A stretch of DNA of 64,000 nucleotides from Pseudo-nitzschia pungens (GCA_037355855.1 CM074766.1:2480001-2544000), one strand, 5' to 3'; positions 41,172 to 53,065 are shown, counted from the stretch's first letter. Numbers and translations: made by a program. Notes: a model not told the origin generated them from the letters alone.

Positions 41172-41727
41172 CTTTAATCCAGTTACAATCTATTGGTGAT
41201 GGATATGGTGAAGTCCACCGCATCAACCGTATTGTATTGTATTCTCATCGTGAGGATGGGCGATGGACCGGACTGATCTTGCATCTGCTAGAAATTGTTT
41301 CGTTCATCAGTGATGGTAATTTTTTGCGCAAACAAACAAGGATTGATTCTCGTCTGTACGCGTGTCAGAGAATCACTTTCAAACTACTTTAGTTTTTTAG
41401 CTGTAAAATACTGAATGAGACTGAACTAAAACCTTACTTCAGTAAGTTAGTCTTACTTATTTTTTTTTTTTAATTTTTAAAAAACTACTAGAAGTACGGT
41501 AGACCTTACCCTTACTATCGTAAGAGGGGACAGGATTGACTACAATATCATCGAAGATCGACGATGACATTCTTAGTGCTTTCAACCCAACTCTAAGTTA
41601 CCGTAAGATTACTGCACGTTTTCAACTGATCCATATCGTTGACAGGGCTTCTAAAATCAAATTCATGATGAAGACTGGTTGTAAGCAGTTTATTTAGTAG
41701 TACTGGAAGTCACCAGGGTAGCTGTCT

Positions 41728-41764
41728 CTACTACTACTACTAGTAGTAGTAGTAGTACTACTAA
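41728..41764. repeat. (CTA)n-(GTA)n palindrome
   Basis: CTA repeats run directly into their complement TAG/GTA repeats, so the block can fold on itself without a loop. Confidence 0.8.
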
Positions 41765-41899
41765 TAACCATCACCAGCAGTGCCATCATTCATACTACTC
41801 TGCCAAGATTCTTGGAATATCAAGAAATTGAGAAAGATCAGCGTTTGTTGTCACACCAATTCTACACTCCACTACCTAGCAACTGCAATTCCATTGGTT

Positions 41900-42017
41900 A
41901 CAGTAACTGTTGAGGTATGGATGTGCAACATCCCATCATGGCCCATCAAAAAATGTGAAGGACAGTAACTGTTGAGGTGAACATCCCACCATGGCCCATC
42001 TAAAAATGTGAAAAGGA
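41900..42017. repeat. Imperfect direct repeat, ~60 bp x 2
   Basis: Both copies start ACAGTAACTGTTGAGGT and include AACATCCCA(T/C)CATGGCCCATC and AAAAATGTGAA. The first copy has about eight extra bases. Confidence 0.8.
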
Positions 42018-42397
42018 AGCAAGAGCAGCAATCCAAAGCCACATTGTTTGACCCATTTGATACAGATCATGTTTGAACCATTGATTTCATTAGTCAAGAG
42101 CAACCATTCAAAATCATTCAGCAGTGTTGGAATTTCCTCCGCATCAACCATCTGTATTTCATAGTATCATTTCTCAAGGCATGAAGAACAAAGACATGAT
42201 GAGCATCTGCTGTAGTAGCTTTTACAAAGACAAGGAGGCCTCTCTTTCTATTTAAAGCTTAACCAATTTACTAACAGCTACTGTTTGAAGAAGTACAGAG
42301 GACCACATTCTACAACAACTAGTACAACAATTACTAGTACTATTAATGACTGCTACCAGCAGCATGGTGGTGGTAAGGATCAAGAATGAATGACAAC

Positions 42398-42465
42398 ACA
42401 GCAGAAGCGACAGAGATGAAGTGGGGAATGCACAGCAGAAGCGACAGAGATGAAGTGGGGAATGA
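42398..42465. repeat. 34-bp tandem duplication
   Basis: ACAGCAGAAGCGACAGAGAT plus GAAGTGGGGAATG is repeated immediately, and a decayed third copy follows to about 42490. Confidence 0.85.
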
Positions 42466-43019
42466 ACAGCAGCAGTGCTGGAGATGAAGGGGCAAATGAT
42501 AATACTGATAATAGAATCAGTACGTATCTGTGTTGTATTTATCACAAATGGATTGAAGCTGGCCCCATTACACAAGGAGGCTCACAGTTTTCTTTCCTCC
42601 CTTTAGTATTCATCTTATCGGCCCTGTTCACTATCGTGCGTTGAATAAACGTTCTGCTCGTACGATGTACCGTACGTAACTTACTTATTCGTTGCACTGA
42701 TTGTTGATTGATTATTGATTCAGAATTCGATTCATTCGAATTCAATTCTGATTTTCTCGTGCATCGCGTACGAGCAAGGTTACGTAACTTACCGGTATTT
42801 TTACCGGTAATTACAGCTGAGTTCATTACTCGGATTCGGGATCACGCAACAATTCGTAATTTCTTTCTATCACTCTTCACAGTGAATGAATGAATCAGAC
42901 CACAATTTTTTTTCCGTGATGGTGCTGTCAACAGCATCGTCAAGGGGACCAACAACAGCAAACGACAGGAACGCAAGCGCCCGAGACGAAATCAGATCTA
43001 TACAGCTAGGCCGACAGTC

Positions 43020-45650
43020 ATGATTTCACAGTCTATGTCGTTTCAGCGTGTTCGCAAACTCACCGCTGTCGCAGTGCCGTCGTTCCGACGAGCTTTCTCG
43101 ACGTCTCGAATTGCGGTTGCGCCTTCATCTAGTGCCGAAGACAACAGTCACACAAGTTCAGCTCACAAGCGAATAACTCTCACGCTGTACCGAGAACTTC
43201 TACGTTGGTGTGACGAGATAGACAACAACATTCCGCTAGCGCAATCTATCCCTCCTGTACATTTGTCACCACCACAAATCGATTCCGGCGGCTTGAACGG
43301 TCTTGTGGCTACGTTAGGAGAAGGCGAAGATGGCAACGACGATCCAAGTCCGAAGCATGATTTTTCTGGTATTTTTTCATCTCGAACTTGCTCCGTGAAA
43401 GAATCAGGAATCGTGGTACACTCTGTTCCTACTTCGGTGGAGGCAAAAGAACTCTTGAGGGGCGTCTTTCGAATCAACGCAAACACCACCGACGAGAAAG
43501 ATAGTAAAAAACAACTCTCCCTGGCCTTTGAATGGATCAAAGCCTTGAACGAGTTGAAACAGCGTCTAGACGAAATGAAAGTCAAGCGCGCGGAACACGA
43601 GAACAGAGAGGGAGTAAAGTTCCGAATAGGACAGGCTGTAAAGCACAGAACAGCGTATTGGAGAGGGGTTATTTTGGGGTGGAACAGAACGTACGGGAGT
43701 GAAAAATCTTCGAATGCAACGAGTTTGACACAAAAATCATATACATCAACGAGTGACGACGGGAACGACGGAGACGATGATATTGTATACGACGTTGCCT
43801 TGGATTGGGGCGATGCTGCTCTGTTGCGTTCGGGAAAGCATCCATCTGGCTTGAAAACTGTTGTCCAATCCGATCTGACGCTCGTGGAAGACCCAAATTT
43901 GATGCGGATACGAACTGCTACGGATCAATTCGAAAGGTATGATGCCCAATCACAGTCTTTTGTACCCGGGGAAGTACTAGCTTATATCTATCCAAACGAC
44001 AAGCCCGCAGAAGAGAACAACGACTGCAGTTGGTTATCGTATCAAAATCCCTCCGACGAATCAGCAAAGAATATAATTCAAGGGATTCAATCCTTTGCAG
44101 AATATCTGCGACAAATTATCTTGGGATTTACGTCGGCGCCAGAAGCGAGAAAGTTACGATTATTGTCGTCCTACCTTGATCAGCTGACGAAACTGGCGAA
44201 TGCAGACGTAGTACCAAATGAAGATAGATTTCGTCTGGCACAAAGTAGCGAAGTCAGCGAGGACGGACATCAAAAACGGAAAAAGGGAGACAGCGTTGCA
44301 ACGCAAACCTTGATGAAATGGCAAGTGCAGAAGTTTGTCGAATTGGTAGTGGAAATAGAAGATACCCTCTGGACGCGACGAAAAACGCTAGAAATAGAAC
44401 GGGTCAATAAATTTTCTCTTGGGGACATTGTCCAACACAAGAAATATGGTTTCAGAGGCGTCGTCGTTGCATGGGATCCAGGTAAGTTTGTCAATTGAAA
44501 TCGCCCGTTTCTTCAGTCAAGAACAGAGTATTTTTCTGCTCGATTGTCTCAACATCTGTCTTCTTCTGATGGCAACAGAGCCAGTGTACGAGGTCACTCA
44601 CTGGGATGGTCTTCAGCACATTGACAATCCAGAACAATATCCGTTCTATCACGTTATTCCCGACCGCGACGACGTTATGGTAGCATTCGGGGGGGAGAGA
44701 CCCTGGAGATACGTATGCGAAGAAAATCTTGAAATTTGTCCCAAAGAAAACAGAGACATAGATGTAGATCTCGAACCAGAGTGGACAGCTGATCCGAAAA
44801 ACAAAAAGTATGTTCCATCCGATGAGCTCAAACTACGTCACGGAGAGCAACTGGAGGACGATGGACTCACCGAGAACTGTTTGAAAGAAATAAAGGTACG
44901 ACGACCACATAACTTCCTTTTTGGGATTTTGCAAGTTCAATATCCTTCTCTTTCGCCGGATTGATCTCATCGACTTTCCCCCCATGTTTCATACATACCT
45001 ATATTCAATATTTATAGAATGCCACAAACAACATTTTCTCCTTGATCCAAAATAAGAGTGGTAGCAAAGATATGGAAATTGATGCTGATGTTCGTGAAAT
45101 CGTTGACCGGATATCCATGGACAATCTTTTTCAAATCCTGAAATACGCTGACAACTCCGACACAGCCGCAGTTCTATCAGACGCTTTCAAGGAAATATGG
45201 AAGGGGCACAAAGATAAGGATATTCGCTATAAATTTGATACTGGGGTGAACTATCTGCTGACTGGAAAGACAGAAAAAGCGCTCACGATTTTCGGCGAAG
45301 TCGTCGACGAAGATCCGTTGTTTGCCGAGGCCTGGAATAAAGCAGCTACCTGTGAGTTCATGATCGGTAACTTGGATGCATCCATGGCAGCGGCACAAAA
45401 AACGTTGGAGATTCTGCCGGATCATTTTCAAGCCTTGAATGGGCTTGGTTTGGTGTATAATGAAAAACGAGATCTTATTCACGCGAGAGATAACTTTCGA
45501 AAAAGCATCGAACTCGATCCCTGGTCACCGGTTGCTCCAAGGCTTTCCGTTTGCCTGGACGTTTTGAAACGATGGAAGAAAACTTCCATAATGAATGCCG
45601 AAGAAGATTCTGGAACCACAGAGTGGAAAAATCCCATCACTGGCAAATAG
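43020..45650 (+). CDS. Two-YccV-domain plus TPR protein
   Basis: Exons 43020-44481, 44579-44895 and 45018-45650 give 803 residues, with GT-AG introns of 97 and 122 bases. The N-terminus is Arg/Ser/Ala-rich without acids, like an organelle presequence. A first YccV-like (hemimethylated-DNA-binding fold) domain starts at KFRIGQAVKHRTAYWRGVI, about residue 200, and contains an Asp-rich insert. The second starts at FSLGDIVQHKKYGFRGVVVA, about 471, and includes YEVTHWDGLQH and YHVIPDRDDV. TPR units follow (FDTGVNYLLTGKTEKALTIF, AWNKAATCEFMIGN, ALNGLGLVYNEKRDLIHARD). In bacteria the YccV/HspQ fold is linked to protease control and in plants to ClpF adaptors, so a proteolysis-adaptor role is conceivable but unproven. 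Confidence 0.8.
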
Positions 45651-45692
45651 AGAACCAACTTTCCCCCCAAACCTGCACGTTTGTAGTAATAC

Positions 45693-47685
45693 TCAAGTCT
45701 CGACTGATTCCAAGAGAGCATCTGTGGCCATCTTCTGCAATTGGTCTGCATCGAGTTTTTCTCCACGAAGCAAACGTTCCTTCTTAAAGTTGTTTGCGAC
45801 ATCGTAGAATACTCGACCCATAGCATTCAAGGCTTTTGCTTTTTTCACACGAATGGTCTTGTCCGCACCACAATCATCCAAGACTCGTTTCGTAGCCTCC
45901 CTCAAAGTTTTATGGGCATCATTTGCATTGAATTCTTGCAGTGCTTTCCACATCTTTGGACTTGATATCGCATTTAGCAAGGTTTCTAAATCTTCTGCCT
46001 TGTTCTCATCACCACATTCCTCCGTCATGTTCTCGATTTTAGCCTTTTCCCCCTTCCTTATGGATGATTGACGATAGTATTTGATTATAGACTTTCTAGT
46101 CTCTCGCATCAGATGATGATTGGCGCAGAAGTTTTGAATGGCATCTCCTGCAACTAAATAGTATATCAGCAAGGGTTGGATCCATGGTGGAAGTAAATAT
46201 TTGGTGGACTCTGAGATGATACCCGTCGCAACGCCGTTCAAAAGGAGGACGTCACGATCCCCACAATCCAGCGTTGCCACTAGAGCTTCTGCCTCGTGTC
46301 GACATGATTTCTTGAATTCTTCAAATGAAACAACATCTTCGTCCTTTTTGACGTAATCGTCAATGCGCAATCGCAAGTGAGACGCTATTTGGACTTGTCG
46401 CGTTCGCTGCTGGGGTGATTCGTACCAAAATTCCCTTGACGGTGATTGGAAACGAGAATCAGCGCGGTCTGTTAACAACAGTATATTATCAATAATTGAA
46501 GCTATGGCCAAGTCGTGGCCGACGTATAATTCTAGACCTACGACACTCGACCCGAATAGTTTCGAGCAGAAACTATACGGATTTACCTGAGTGTCTGACG
46601 TCAATTCAGTTTCATCACTTGTCATGTGAGTAACATAGCAAGAACCAGACTGATCGTAAATATTTCTCAACTCCTCATTGATCAGGATTCGATATATGTT
46701 GTTGATTCGGGCAAAACTTTCTGCGGCAGAGTTTTGATTGTTTTTGTCTGGGTGAACCGCAAGGGCAAGCTTGTAGTATGCTTTTTTGATTTCGTCCACA
46801 CTCGCATCCGTAGGTACATTCAATATGTCATAAAACGTCGAGTCCTTAACACTCTTGCGCCACAACCTTTTCTTTTTTTCATCCGATCTTTCCCCTTTAC
46901 CCCGCGGACGATCATTGTCATGTTTCTTATCTTCTGAGCTAGTGAAAATCGACTGTTCTTCAGCGTCAAGGCTATAAAAGAACCATTCACCCAATCGTTT
47001 GTTCCATGTTTTGCCTTGTTTCGATGCACGAATGGATTCTGGTATAACGCTAATCCCCTTTACTCCTTGATACGCCCCAGCCAAGATACCAACGAATGTC
47101 ATGGACAACAAACGAAAGCTCCCCTCCGTGGCGCCCAGCACAAGTCCTGTCAAACCATTATCGATCAATCCCGTTTGAGAGCAGTTGAGGAGAGATTCAA
47201 ATCCTAAATAGTACCCCTTCCATATAAGGGGAATGGCCTCCACCACACCATCGAAAGCGTCTTTTACCGGCCGAACTTCTCTCATGAAAACGAATGCCTC
47301 ATCGGTAATTCTAGCGAAAGCGGTTCGAACAGGTCGAAAGAATTGGGATGTGTAAAGCAAAAAGGAGTCTTGCTGCTCTTCGGCGTTGGCTATAATAGTT
47401 GGATCTTCCGACAACATTTCTTTTCTGTTGAAGGCAGTTGTTGACTCGTATTGATGACGTTTCTCCCCACGATTATGCTGCTTCCAAGAATTGCTTGCAT
47501 TTCTCTTTTCACTCTTTTCTGTCTTTTTCAATTTCGATGCGTGTATTTTGACGGCATGAGCGAATCCAATTGACGTTTTGGGCTTCAGAAACGATTGCGA
47601 TGGACAGTTGACTATTCCCATGACACAAATCAGAGACGCAACAAGAAGGATACGAATGCGCTTTGACACCGCGTAGCCTGATCAT
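45693..47685 (-). CDS. DnaJ-X (J-domain) protein with N-terminal signal
   Basis: Convergent with the TPR gene, stop to stop, with only 42 bases between. The J-domain is at about residues 285-350: FYDILNVPTDASVDEIKKAYYKLALAVHPDK in two parts, with the HPD that stimulates Hsp70. The DnaJ-X domain follows (NPYSFCSKLFGSSVVGLELY). Upstream hydrophobic glycine-rich stretches resemble membrane segments. The signal peptide IRILLVASLICVMGIVN ends near CPSQSF (ASAF-like). No ATG lies in frame upstream of it: the first in-frame ATG (47621) would cut the signal. An ATG at 47685 gives MIRLR and joins the signal only if one base near 47670 is extra; then the total is 663 residues. The start is therefore uncertain. 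Confidence 0.75.
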
Positions 47686-49188
47686 CGTCTAGGTGCTCGT
47701 CTCTTTTGATCATGCAAAGGATCAATTGTCGCAAGATGTGAAAATTGAATTGACTAGAAAGAGTCAATAGGGATGACTTTTCTCTGTTAACAGGTGAACT
47801 GACCTCATCACAAACCAAGCTTCAGGATTCTGATAGCTGGAGACTGAACACAAACAAGGAGAAAGAACAAGAAAAGTAGTTCTCGTACTCGTACTTGTGA
47901 GATACGGCATGATTTCCGACTTCATGCGAGTCAACACGTTCGGCATTCGTTGACATATGATAGCATCAGAATCGAAGACATCATCATAACGAAGGACTAA
48001 GAACAATACGGTACATTACGAGTACCGTAACCTTACTCTTGCGGGTACGGGTACAACTAAGATTACAAGGTATCTTCTGTAAATGAATAACCAGGCCCCA
48101 AGAAGATTTTCATCTCAAGTAATTCTTCGTAAGTACAGAAGTAAAATCTTAGCTACGGTATGAGTTAATTTACTACCAGTAAGGTAAGGTTTTTAAGATT
48201 ACCGTTAAATCTTTTTGAGATTTTAATTAAGGGAAGAAAACGTTCGTTCACGAAAGGTAAGGTCATCACCAAATTACGGTAAACCTTATTACTTTGCGTA
48301 CCGGTAGTACGAAGTAAGCTTACGAAGTACTTCGTATTTTTTTGTGGCTTGTTACACGACTCAGTACGAAGAGCCAATACCTTAATATGTTTCATAGGTT
48401 TATCCACTTCGTATTACGGTATGTAAACAAAATGATTTCTCAATCAATTGACGAGTTTTTTGGCTCCACGCGTAATTAAATATTTTTAAGGTTAGAGATA
48501 CATGTACCATATGCCGATCACCTATGATTCCCCCCGCCAAAAACGAAATTCAGTGAGAAAATCTTGTGCGATTCCATTTTTCATAGATCAGAATATTACA
48601 AAAAGGAATCACGATGAAGTAAAAAAGGATCGCGTGGTTGAAGTGTGGGTGGCAAAAACGATTGGTTCGTTAAAATAATGACGACAACGAAGAAGAAAGG
48701 GAAAACGACAGAACTGCAAGAATAATGTGCGATAGCAGATGACGATGAGTTTGAACGTAACAAACAACTCAGCTTCCTGAAAAAAGGCCTACCCACCTTG
48801 CACTTCAGCTAAGGTTTACTTGAAGACTCCAATCCGACAGAAGACTGGTTTCGCAAAACAGTTGGAGGTCCGAAGTGGGAACTAAAACATCATACTCGAG
48901 ATCGATTGTTACAACGAGGCTACTCCATTCGTAGTTTTCGAAGACAAGCGGAGGACACGTCAATGGTGATGGCATTTCCTTAGGTCGGAACTCACAGACG
49001 ATAGATATCAGAATTGCGCGAACATTGCAACACGACATCATCATAGCACGAAAGACTCGCCGAGACAGTCTTGCGCGAACAGTAAGCAAGGGAGTGAAAA
49101 ACACTACCCACCTTTGGAATTCGTTCCTTTCTCCCTATTGTACAGAAATTTCTGAGTCGAATTGTGATTGCCATTTTTCGGTCAGACA
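47686..49188. other. Intergenic 1.5 kb, no gene seen
   Basis: Divergent region between the DnaJ-X gene and the HAT-repeat gene. Position 48000-48420 is especially dense in TACGGTA, GTACCG, CGAAGTA and TAAGGTT words. An inverted TTACGAAGTACTTCGTA occurs at 48319-48335. Nothing coding. Confidence 0.5.
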
Positions 49189-51858
49189 ATGATGGACTCA
49201 TCAACTTCGATAGAACCCATCTGCAGCTTGCACGCACCAATGTGTACACACGACTCAACAAGCACAGTCCCCTCTAATACAGAACCAAAAAATGGCAAAA
49301 GGCTTTCCAGAATTCGAACAATACGGCTTGCAAGGAAATCCTTGTTCTGCTTGCTTATGACCACCTTCGCCCAACGGCAATGGCTTTGTCATTCATTAAT
49401 AACGAAAATATCGACTTCCAGGTTTTTGGTTGAACGCTCGAGACGATTAAACCAATGTCCTCTGTCGATGGTTCTAGCACAAGATCCCGCGAACTCTTCC
49501 TGGGGGAGAAGCAACTCTAGCAACAAACGATTTTCCTTCAATCCTGGATTCGAAAACACAGAGCAGCAAAAACCCAAACGGAAAAAGTACAAACGAAAAC
49601 GCATACCAAAAACCGAACAAGAGCGAAAACTTCTGAGCAAACAGCGGCAACGACAGTACGAACGAATTGTCAAGCAGGCGGATGGTACCGCACCGAGCAT
49701 TTGGTCGTTTGAAAGTTTATTCCCCAAACCCGTACGGGACGAGAAAACGATCGACGAAGACTTGTACGGAGTTAGTCGAAGAGATCAACAGATCAATGAA
49801 AAAAATCGGCAGTTCCAGCAAACACGCTCCGTCGCGGAGAGCGATGGAATGGCATCCGGAGGATTCGCTTCCAGCTCGACATCCACAGAGGACCTGTCTG
49901 ACGAGGAAGCCCGACAACAAATTTTTGAATCAACGATTCCAGTTGCATCTGTTTTAGGCAAGGAGTCGAAAGCTAACGATCTAAAGATCAAACCAACAGC
50001 AGCTGCAATTGTAGAAAAATCAGAATCAGCTGCTTCAACGATTGACAAAGAGAGCAAATCATCATCGTCGTCGGCTAAAGTCGATTTCGCTCTCACCCGC
50101 ATGGTCGAAGACCGTTTGTATGGCTACAGACGTGGGTCCGGGACGTACGACACCTCCTTGATGGGTGACGGTGCTGTCCAGTTCAGGGAAGGAGTTCGCC
50201 TAGGAAGGCCACTCCGCATTAATGCGGATATACTAAACTACCACGCAAAAAAAGAACTGCGTAGTAATCGACTGGAAGAGGCCCAAGAACTCTACGAGAT
50301 GGCAATCCAAATCGACCCCCGTGACGGCCGAGCTTACCTGGGTTTGTCAAGGTGTGCTCAACGCCGCAGAGATTTTAAACTAGCACGAGAATGCCTGAAA
50401 ATCGGTATTGCACAGAGCGTATCGTGCGCTGACGATTCCACCCCCGATAATGGTGCGAACCCCTTTTTATTGCAAGCGCTGGGTTGTCTCGAAGAGAAAT
50501 CGGGGCATCTCGCAGAGGCGGAATCTCTTTACATCAGTGCTGTGCGTTCGCGACCTTCTCATGCTGCGTCATGGGTTGCCTTGGCGCAGCTCCGAACGCG
50601 CAAATTTCGCCAAGGTGCGGCGGCCGGACGTGTATGTTACCAGGCCGCGGAACGAGAATTGAATCGAGTTGGTTTACCACCTTCTTCGTATGTTTACACT
50701 GCTTGGGCTTCGATGGAGTACAAGAAGTGTGGCGATATTCGAAGAGCTAGAAAATTATTCAAGGCCGCTCTGACAGTTGACAAGAAATGCTCTGCTGCAT
50801 GGTTGCAATTGGGTTGTATGGAGGCAGATCTCGAAAAGTGGAATGAGGCCGAATTGTGCTTTGAAACAGTTCTCAAATTCGATCAGCGCAACTCACGCGT
50901 GATTCAAGCATATGCAATCATGGAATCCAAACGACCAGATTCGAATAGCCGCAAAGTGATCGGACTGTTCGAGCGAGCATTGAAAGCCAATCCCAGAGAT
51001 GCAGGAGTCTTGCAACCCTACGGGCTTTACGTGGCAAGATTAGGAGATGTGGACTCGGCCCGAGAGTTGCTGCGACGTGCTACCGACGTTAACAAGCGAC
51101 ACGCTCCTGCATGGCAAGCCTGGGGTGTGATGGAAAGCCGAGAGGGAAACCCAGAAGAAGCCCGTAATATTTTTCAACAGGGCATATGGGCATGTGCGCA
51201 ATTGACGGGAGGGCAGTCAGGGGGATATTCCTGTGCGCGATTGTGGCAAGGCTGGGGTGTTCTTGAGGCTTCCGAGGGTGACTATGCTGCGGCAAGGCGT
51301 TGCTTTAGTCGCGCCTTGGACGCGGACAATCGGAACGTGGCCGCTATCACCGCTTGGACGAACATGGAAGAAAAATTGGGCAACCTTGACGACGCACGAG
51401 CTTTGTTCCGACGCTCACTTAAAAATTTTACCCCCGGAACCGACGAAACGAACCAATTATGGAGGGCGTACGAGTTGATGGAACAAAGAACCGGCAACGA
51501 AGCCAACGCCCAGGAAGTTTACAGGCAGTCGATGAGAGAATCATTCTCTGCCGCTGATCTGGAGCCAGAGCAAGGCCCAGATCCCCAAATTATGACGAGA
51601 ATTCAGAAAAAAGATAGCTCTAATGACCAAGACCAACGATCTGGTGCTGCGAAAGACAAGAACGATAAAGCCAAAAGAGAGTTCGAAGTTTCTAGATGGG
51701 ACAATGGTGGTGGGTCGATGAAAGCTGAAATATTCATGGATGGATCCATTGAAGGTAAGGTGCCACCGAGCGCAATGAAGAAGAAAAAGAAATTACCAAC
51801 GTCAACGCTGTCTTCGTCATCAGGGTCACCAACATCGTTATCAGGTGAACAAAGCTAG
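49189..51858 (+). CDS. HAT/TPR-repeat protein, Mbb1/HCF107-like
   Basis: A single exon of 889 residues from ATG ATG at 49189. The N-terminal 300 residues are basic and low complexity, with KRKKYKRKRIPKTEQERKLL near 125-145. From about residue 340 to 790 there are about 12 consecutive helical repeats of HAT/TPR type (RLEEAQELYEMAIQIDPRDGRAY in parts, AWQAWGVMESREGNPEEARN, LWQGWGVLEASEGDYAAARR). The wording matches plastid RNA-binding proteins of the HCF107/Mbb1 group, which protect the 5' end of psbH/psbB transcripts. Splicing factors with HAT repeats are an alternative. The C-terminus is Lys/Ser-rich. A clear signal peptide is not visible at the chosen start, so targeting is unproven. Confidence 0.7.
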   Translation: MMDSSTSIEPICSLHAPMCTHDSTSTVPSNTEPKNGKRLSRIRTIRLARKSLFCLLMTTFAQRQWLCHSLITKISTSRFLVERSRRLNQCPLSMVLAQDPANSSWGRSNSSNKRFSFNPGFENTEQQKPKRKKYKRKRIPKTEQERKLLSKQRQRQYERIVKQADGTAPSIWSFESLFPKPVRDEKTIDEDLYGVSRRDQQINEKNRQFQQTRSVAESDGMASGGFASSSTSTEDLSDEEARQQIFESTIPVASVLGKESKANDLKIKPTAAAIVEKSESAASTIDKESKSSSSSAKVDFALTRMVEDRLYGYRRGSGTYDTSLMGDGAVQFREGVRLGRPLRINADILNYHAKKELRSNRLEEAQELYEMAIQIDPRDGRAYLGLSRCAQRRRDFKLARECLKIGIAQSVSCADDSTPDNGANPFLLQALGCLEEKSGHLAEAESLYISAVRSRPSHAASWVALAQLRTRKFRQGAAAGRVCYQAAERELNRVGLPPSSYVYTAWASMEYKKCGDIRRARKLFKAALTVDKKCSAAWLQLGCMEADLEKWNEAELCFETVLKFDQRNSRVIQAYAIMESKRPDSNSRKVIGLFERALKANPRDAGVLQPYGLYVARLGDVDSARELLRRATDVNKRHAPAWQAWGVMESREGNPEEARNIFQQGIWACAQLTGGQSGGYSCARLWQGWGVLEASEGDYAAARRCFSRALDADNRNVAAITAWTNMEEKLGNLDDARALFRRSLKNFTPGTDETNQLWRAYELMEQRTGNEANAQEVYRQSMRESFSAADLEPEQGPDPQIMTRIQKKDSSNDQDQRSGAAKDKNDKAKREFEVSRWDNGGGSMKAEIFMDGSIEGKVPPSAMKKKKKLPTSTLSSSSGSPTSLSGEQS

Positions 51859-52135
51859 TGTTTTTGGACGAAATACCCCAGCGTTACGTACCCGCTAATA
51901 ATACTATCATCATATCATGCAAGATGACATAAGATAGAACTTCATTATTCTTACTACTACGCGCACTCACTTCGCTAAACATTCAAAAACAAGTTGATTC
52001 AAATATATTTCATTCTTGTGGGTAGTGTACAAGTAAGAAATACTAACGTAAGGGACGATTACATCTTTAGCAGACAACCTAGATTCGTTGCATACATTAG
52101 AAAAGAAACTATTCGTATCGGCTCAAGTTGTGTAT

Positions 52136-53065
52136 TCATCCCAACAAGCCAGCGCGATCGGAAGAATCAATCATCGCCTGGACTCGTTCGTCGGCAGACA
52201 TTCTCTTGAATTTTTTGTTGCCATTTTTCTTCTCGTTGGCCAGTCGCCTCCACAACATGTTTCCGTCCGTTTGTCGCTTCATGGCTTTAGTGCGTTGCTT
52301 TCCAAAAAATCCAGGGATGTGTTCTTGAAATTCTTCTTCCAATTTGGGAAAGTAAGACGGGTCAATGAATTCGATGTACATGGAATCGCGTGCCAGTCCA
52401 ATGCCACTGTAATCCGATCGGAGCGGTTGAATAGAATCCTCGGTCCACTTTTGTCGTTTCCTCTTTTTGGAGTCACTGTTGCTGGCATGGCTGGTGCGCG
52501 GAGCTTTTGGATTGCTGCCTTTCGGAAGATCGTAGTATGGCATCAGGCGTTTTCTCCCCTTTACCTCCCCATCGGAAATATTTTTTTGGAGGACTTTCAG
52601 GGTTCGGGACAAACGACGAATTCGTTCTTTCGACAATTCCAGCAACAATGCCGATCGTGCTTCGTGCTGAGAAGAAAGTTTTCCACTTTTTCTCCTGGCA
52701 TTCAAATTATCGATGCTCTGTGTTTGTTGTCCCTGTTGTTGCTGTTGAAGTTGCTTCTGTTTTTGCTGCTCCAACCTTCGATTCTTTTTCAATTCCCGTT
52801 TTCGTTTTCGATCTTCTTTCGAGGGAATAGTACCTACTCCATCATCGTTGGAAGCATTTTGTTTGGCAAGCGCTGTGATCCAATCAATTTCACCTTCGTT
52901 GCCACCTTTGCTGTTCGCTTTCGTCTTCTTATTGGAGGCAGCATTTGTTTTCATGTTTCTGCTACTGTCTTGTTTGACACCTTTCCTCTTCTTTTTTTCG
53001 CCCACCGGTTCGGAAGACCCGTTGCCTGCCGTTGCTTTTGCTCCCTGATTCTTCTTCTTTGCCAT
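52136..53065 (-). CDS. Basic coiled-coil protein, probably nuclear, unknown function
   Basis: A 309-residue single exon starting at ATG 53065. Lys-rich blocks at the N-terminus (KKKRKGVK, NKKTKANSK) and centre (RKRKRELKKNRR, KKRKRQK) act as probable nuclear or nucleolar signals, with a Q-rich stretch (QQQQQGQQTQ) near residue 108. The C-terminal part looks conserved: SMYIEFIDPSYFPKLEEEFQ, GFFGKQRTKAMKRQ, NMLWRRLANEKKNGNKKF and MSADERVQAMID. I do not recognise a named family. The composition suggests ribosome biogenesis or chromatin, which is inference only. Confidence 0.65.
   Translation of the reverse strand: MAKKKNQGAKATAGNGSSEPVGEKKKRKGVKQDSSRNMKTNAASNKKTKANSKGGNEGEIDWITALAKQNASNDDGVGTIPSKEDRKRKRELKKNRRLEQQKQKQLQQQQQGQQTQSIDNLNARRKSGKLSSQHEARSALLLELSKERIRRLSRTLKVLQKNISDGEVKGRKRLMPYYDLPKGSNPKAPRTSHASNSDSKKRKRQKWTEDSIQPLRSDYSGIGLARDSMYIEFIDPSYFPKLEEEFQEHIPGFFGKQRTKAMKRQTDGNMLWRRLANEKKNGNKKFKRMSADERVQAMIDSSDRAGLLG

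Larger units (their letters stand above)
41172..43019. other. Intergenic 1.8 kb with local repeats
   Basis: Divergent region between the CID gene and the YccV-TPR gene. It holds the repeats listed separately (41728-41764, 41900-42017 and 42398-42465). It also holds two related ACTA(G/C)TA..CACCAGCAG stretches near 41749-41792 and 42318-42372. No gene is supported. Confidence 0.5.

Noticed and set aside
48805..49104. 99-codon minus-strand frame upstream of the HAT gene
   Set aside because: No recognisable domain, and it overlaps the likely promoter of the HAT gene. Not better than chance.
49182..53048. Long antisense and overlapping frames opposite the HAT and basic-protein genes
   Set aside because: Phe/Ser/Leu-rich strings mirror Lys/Glu-rich genes on the other strand. 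No independent motifs.
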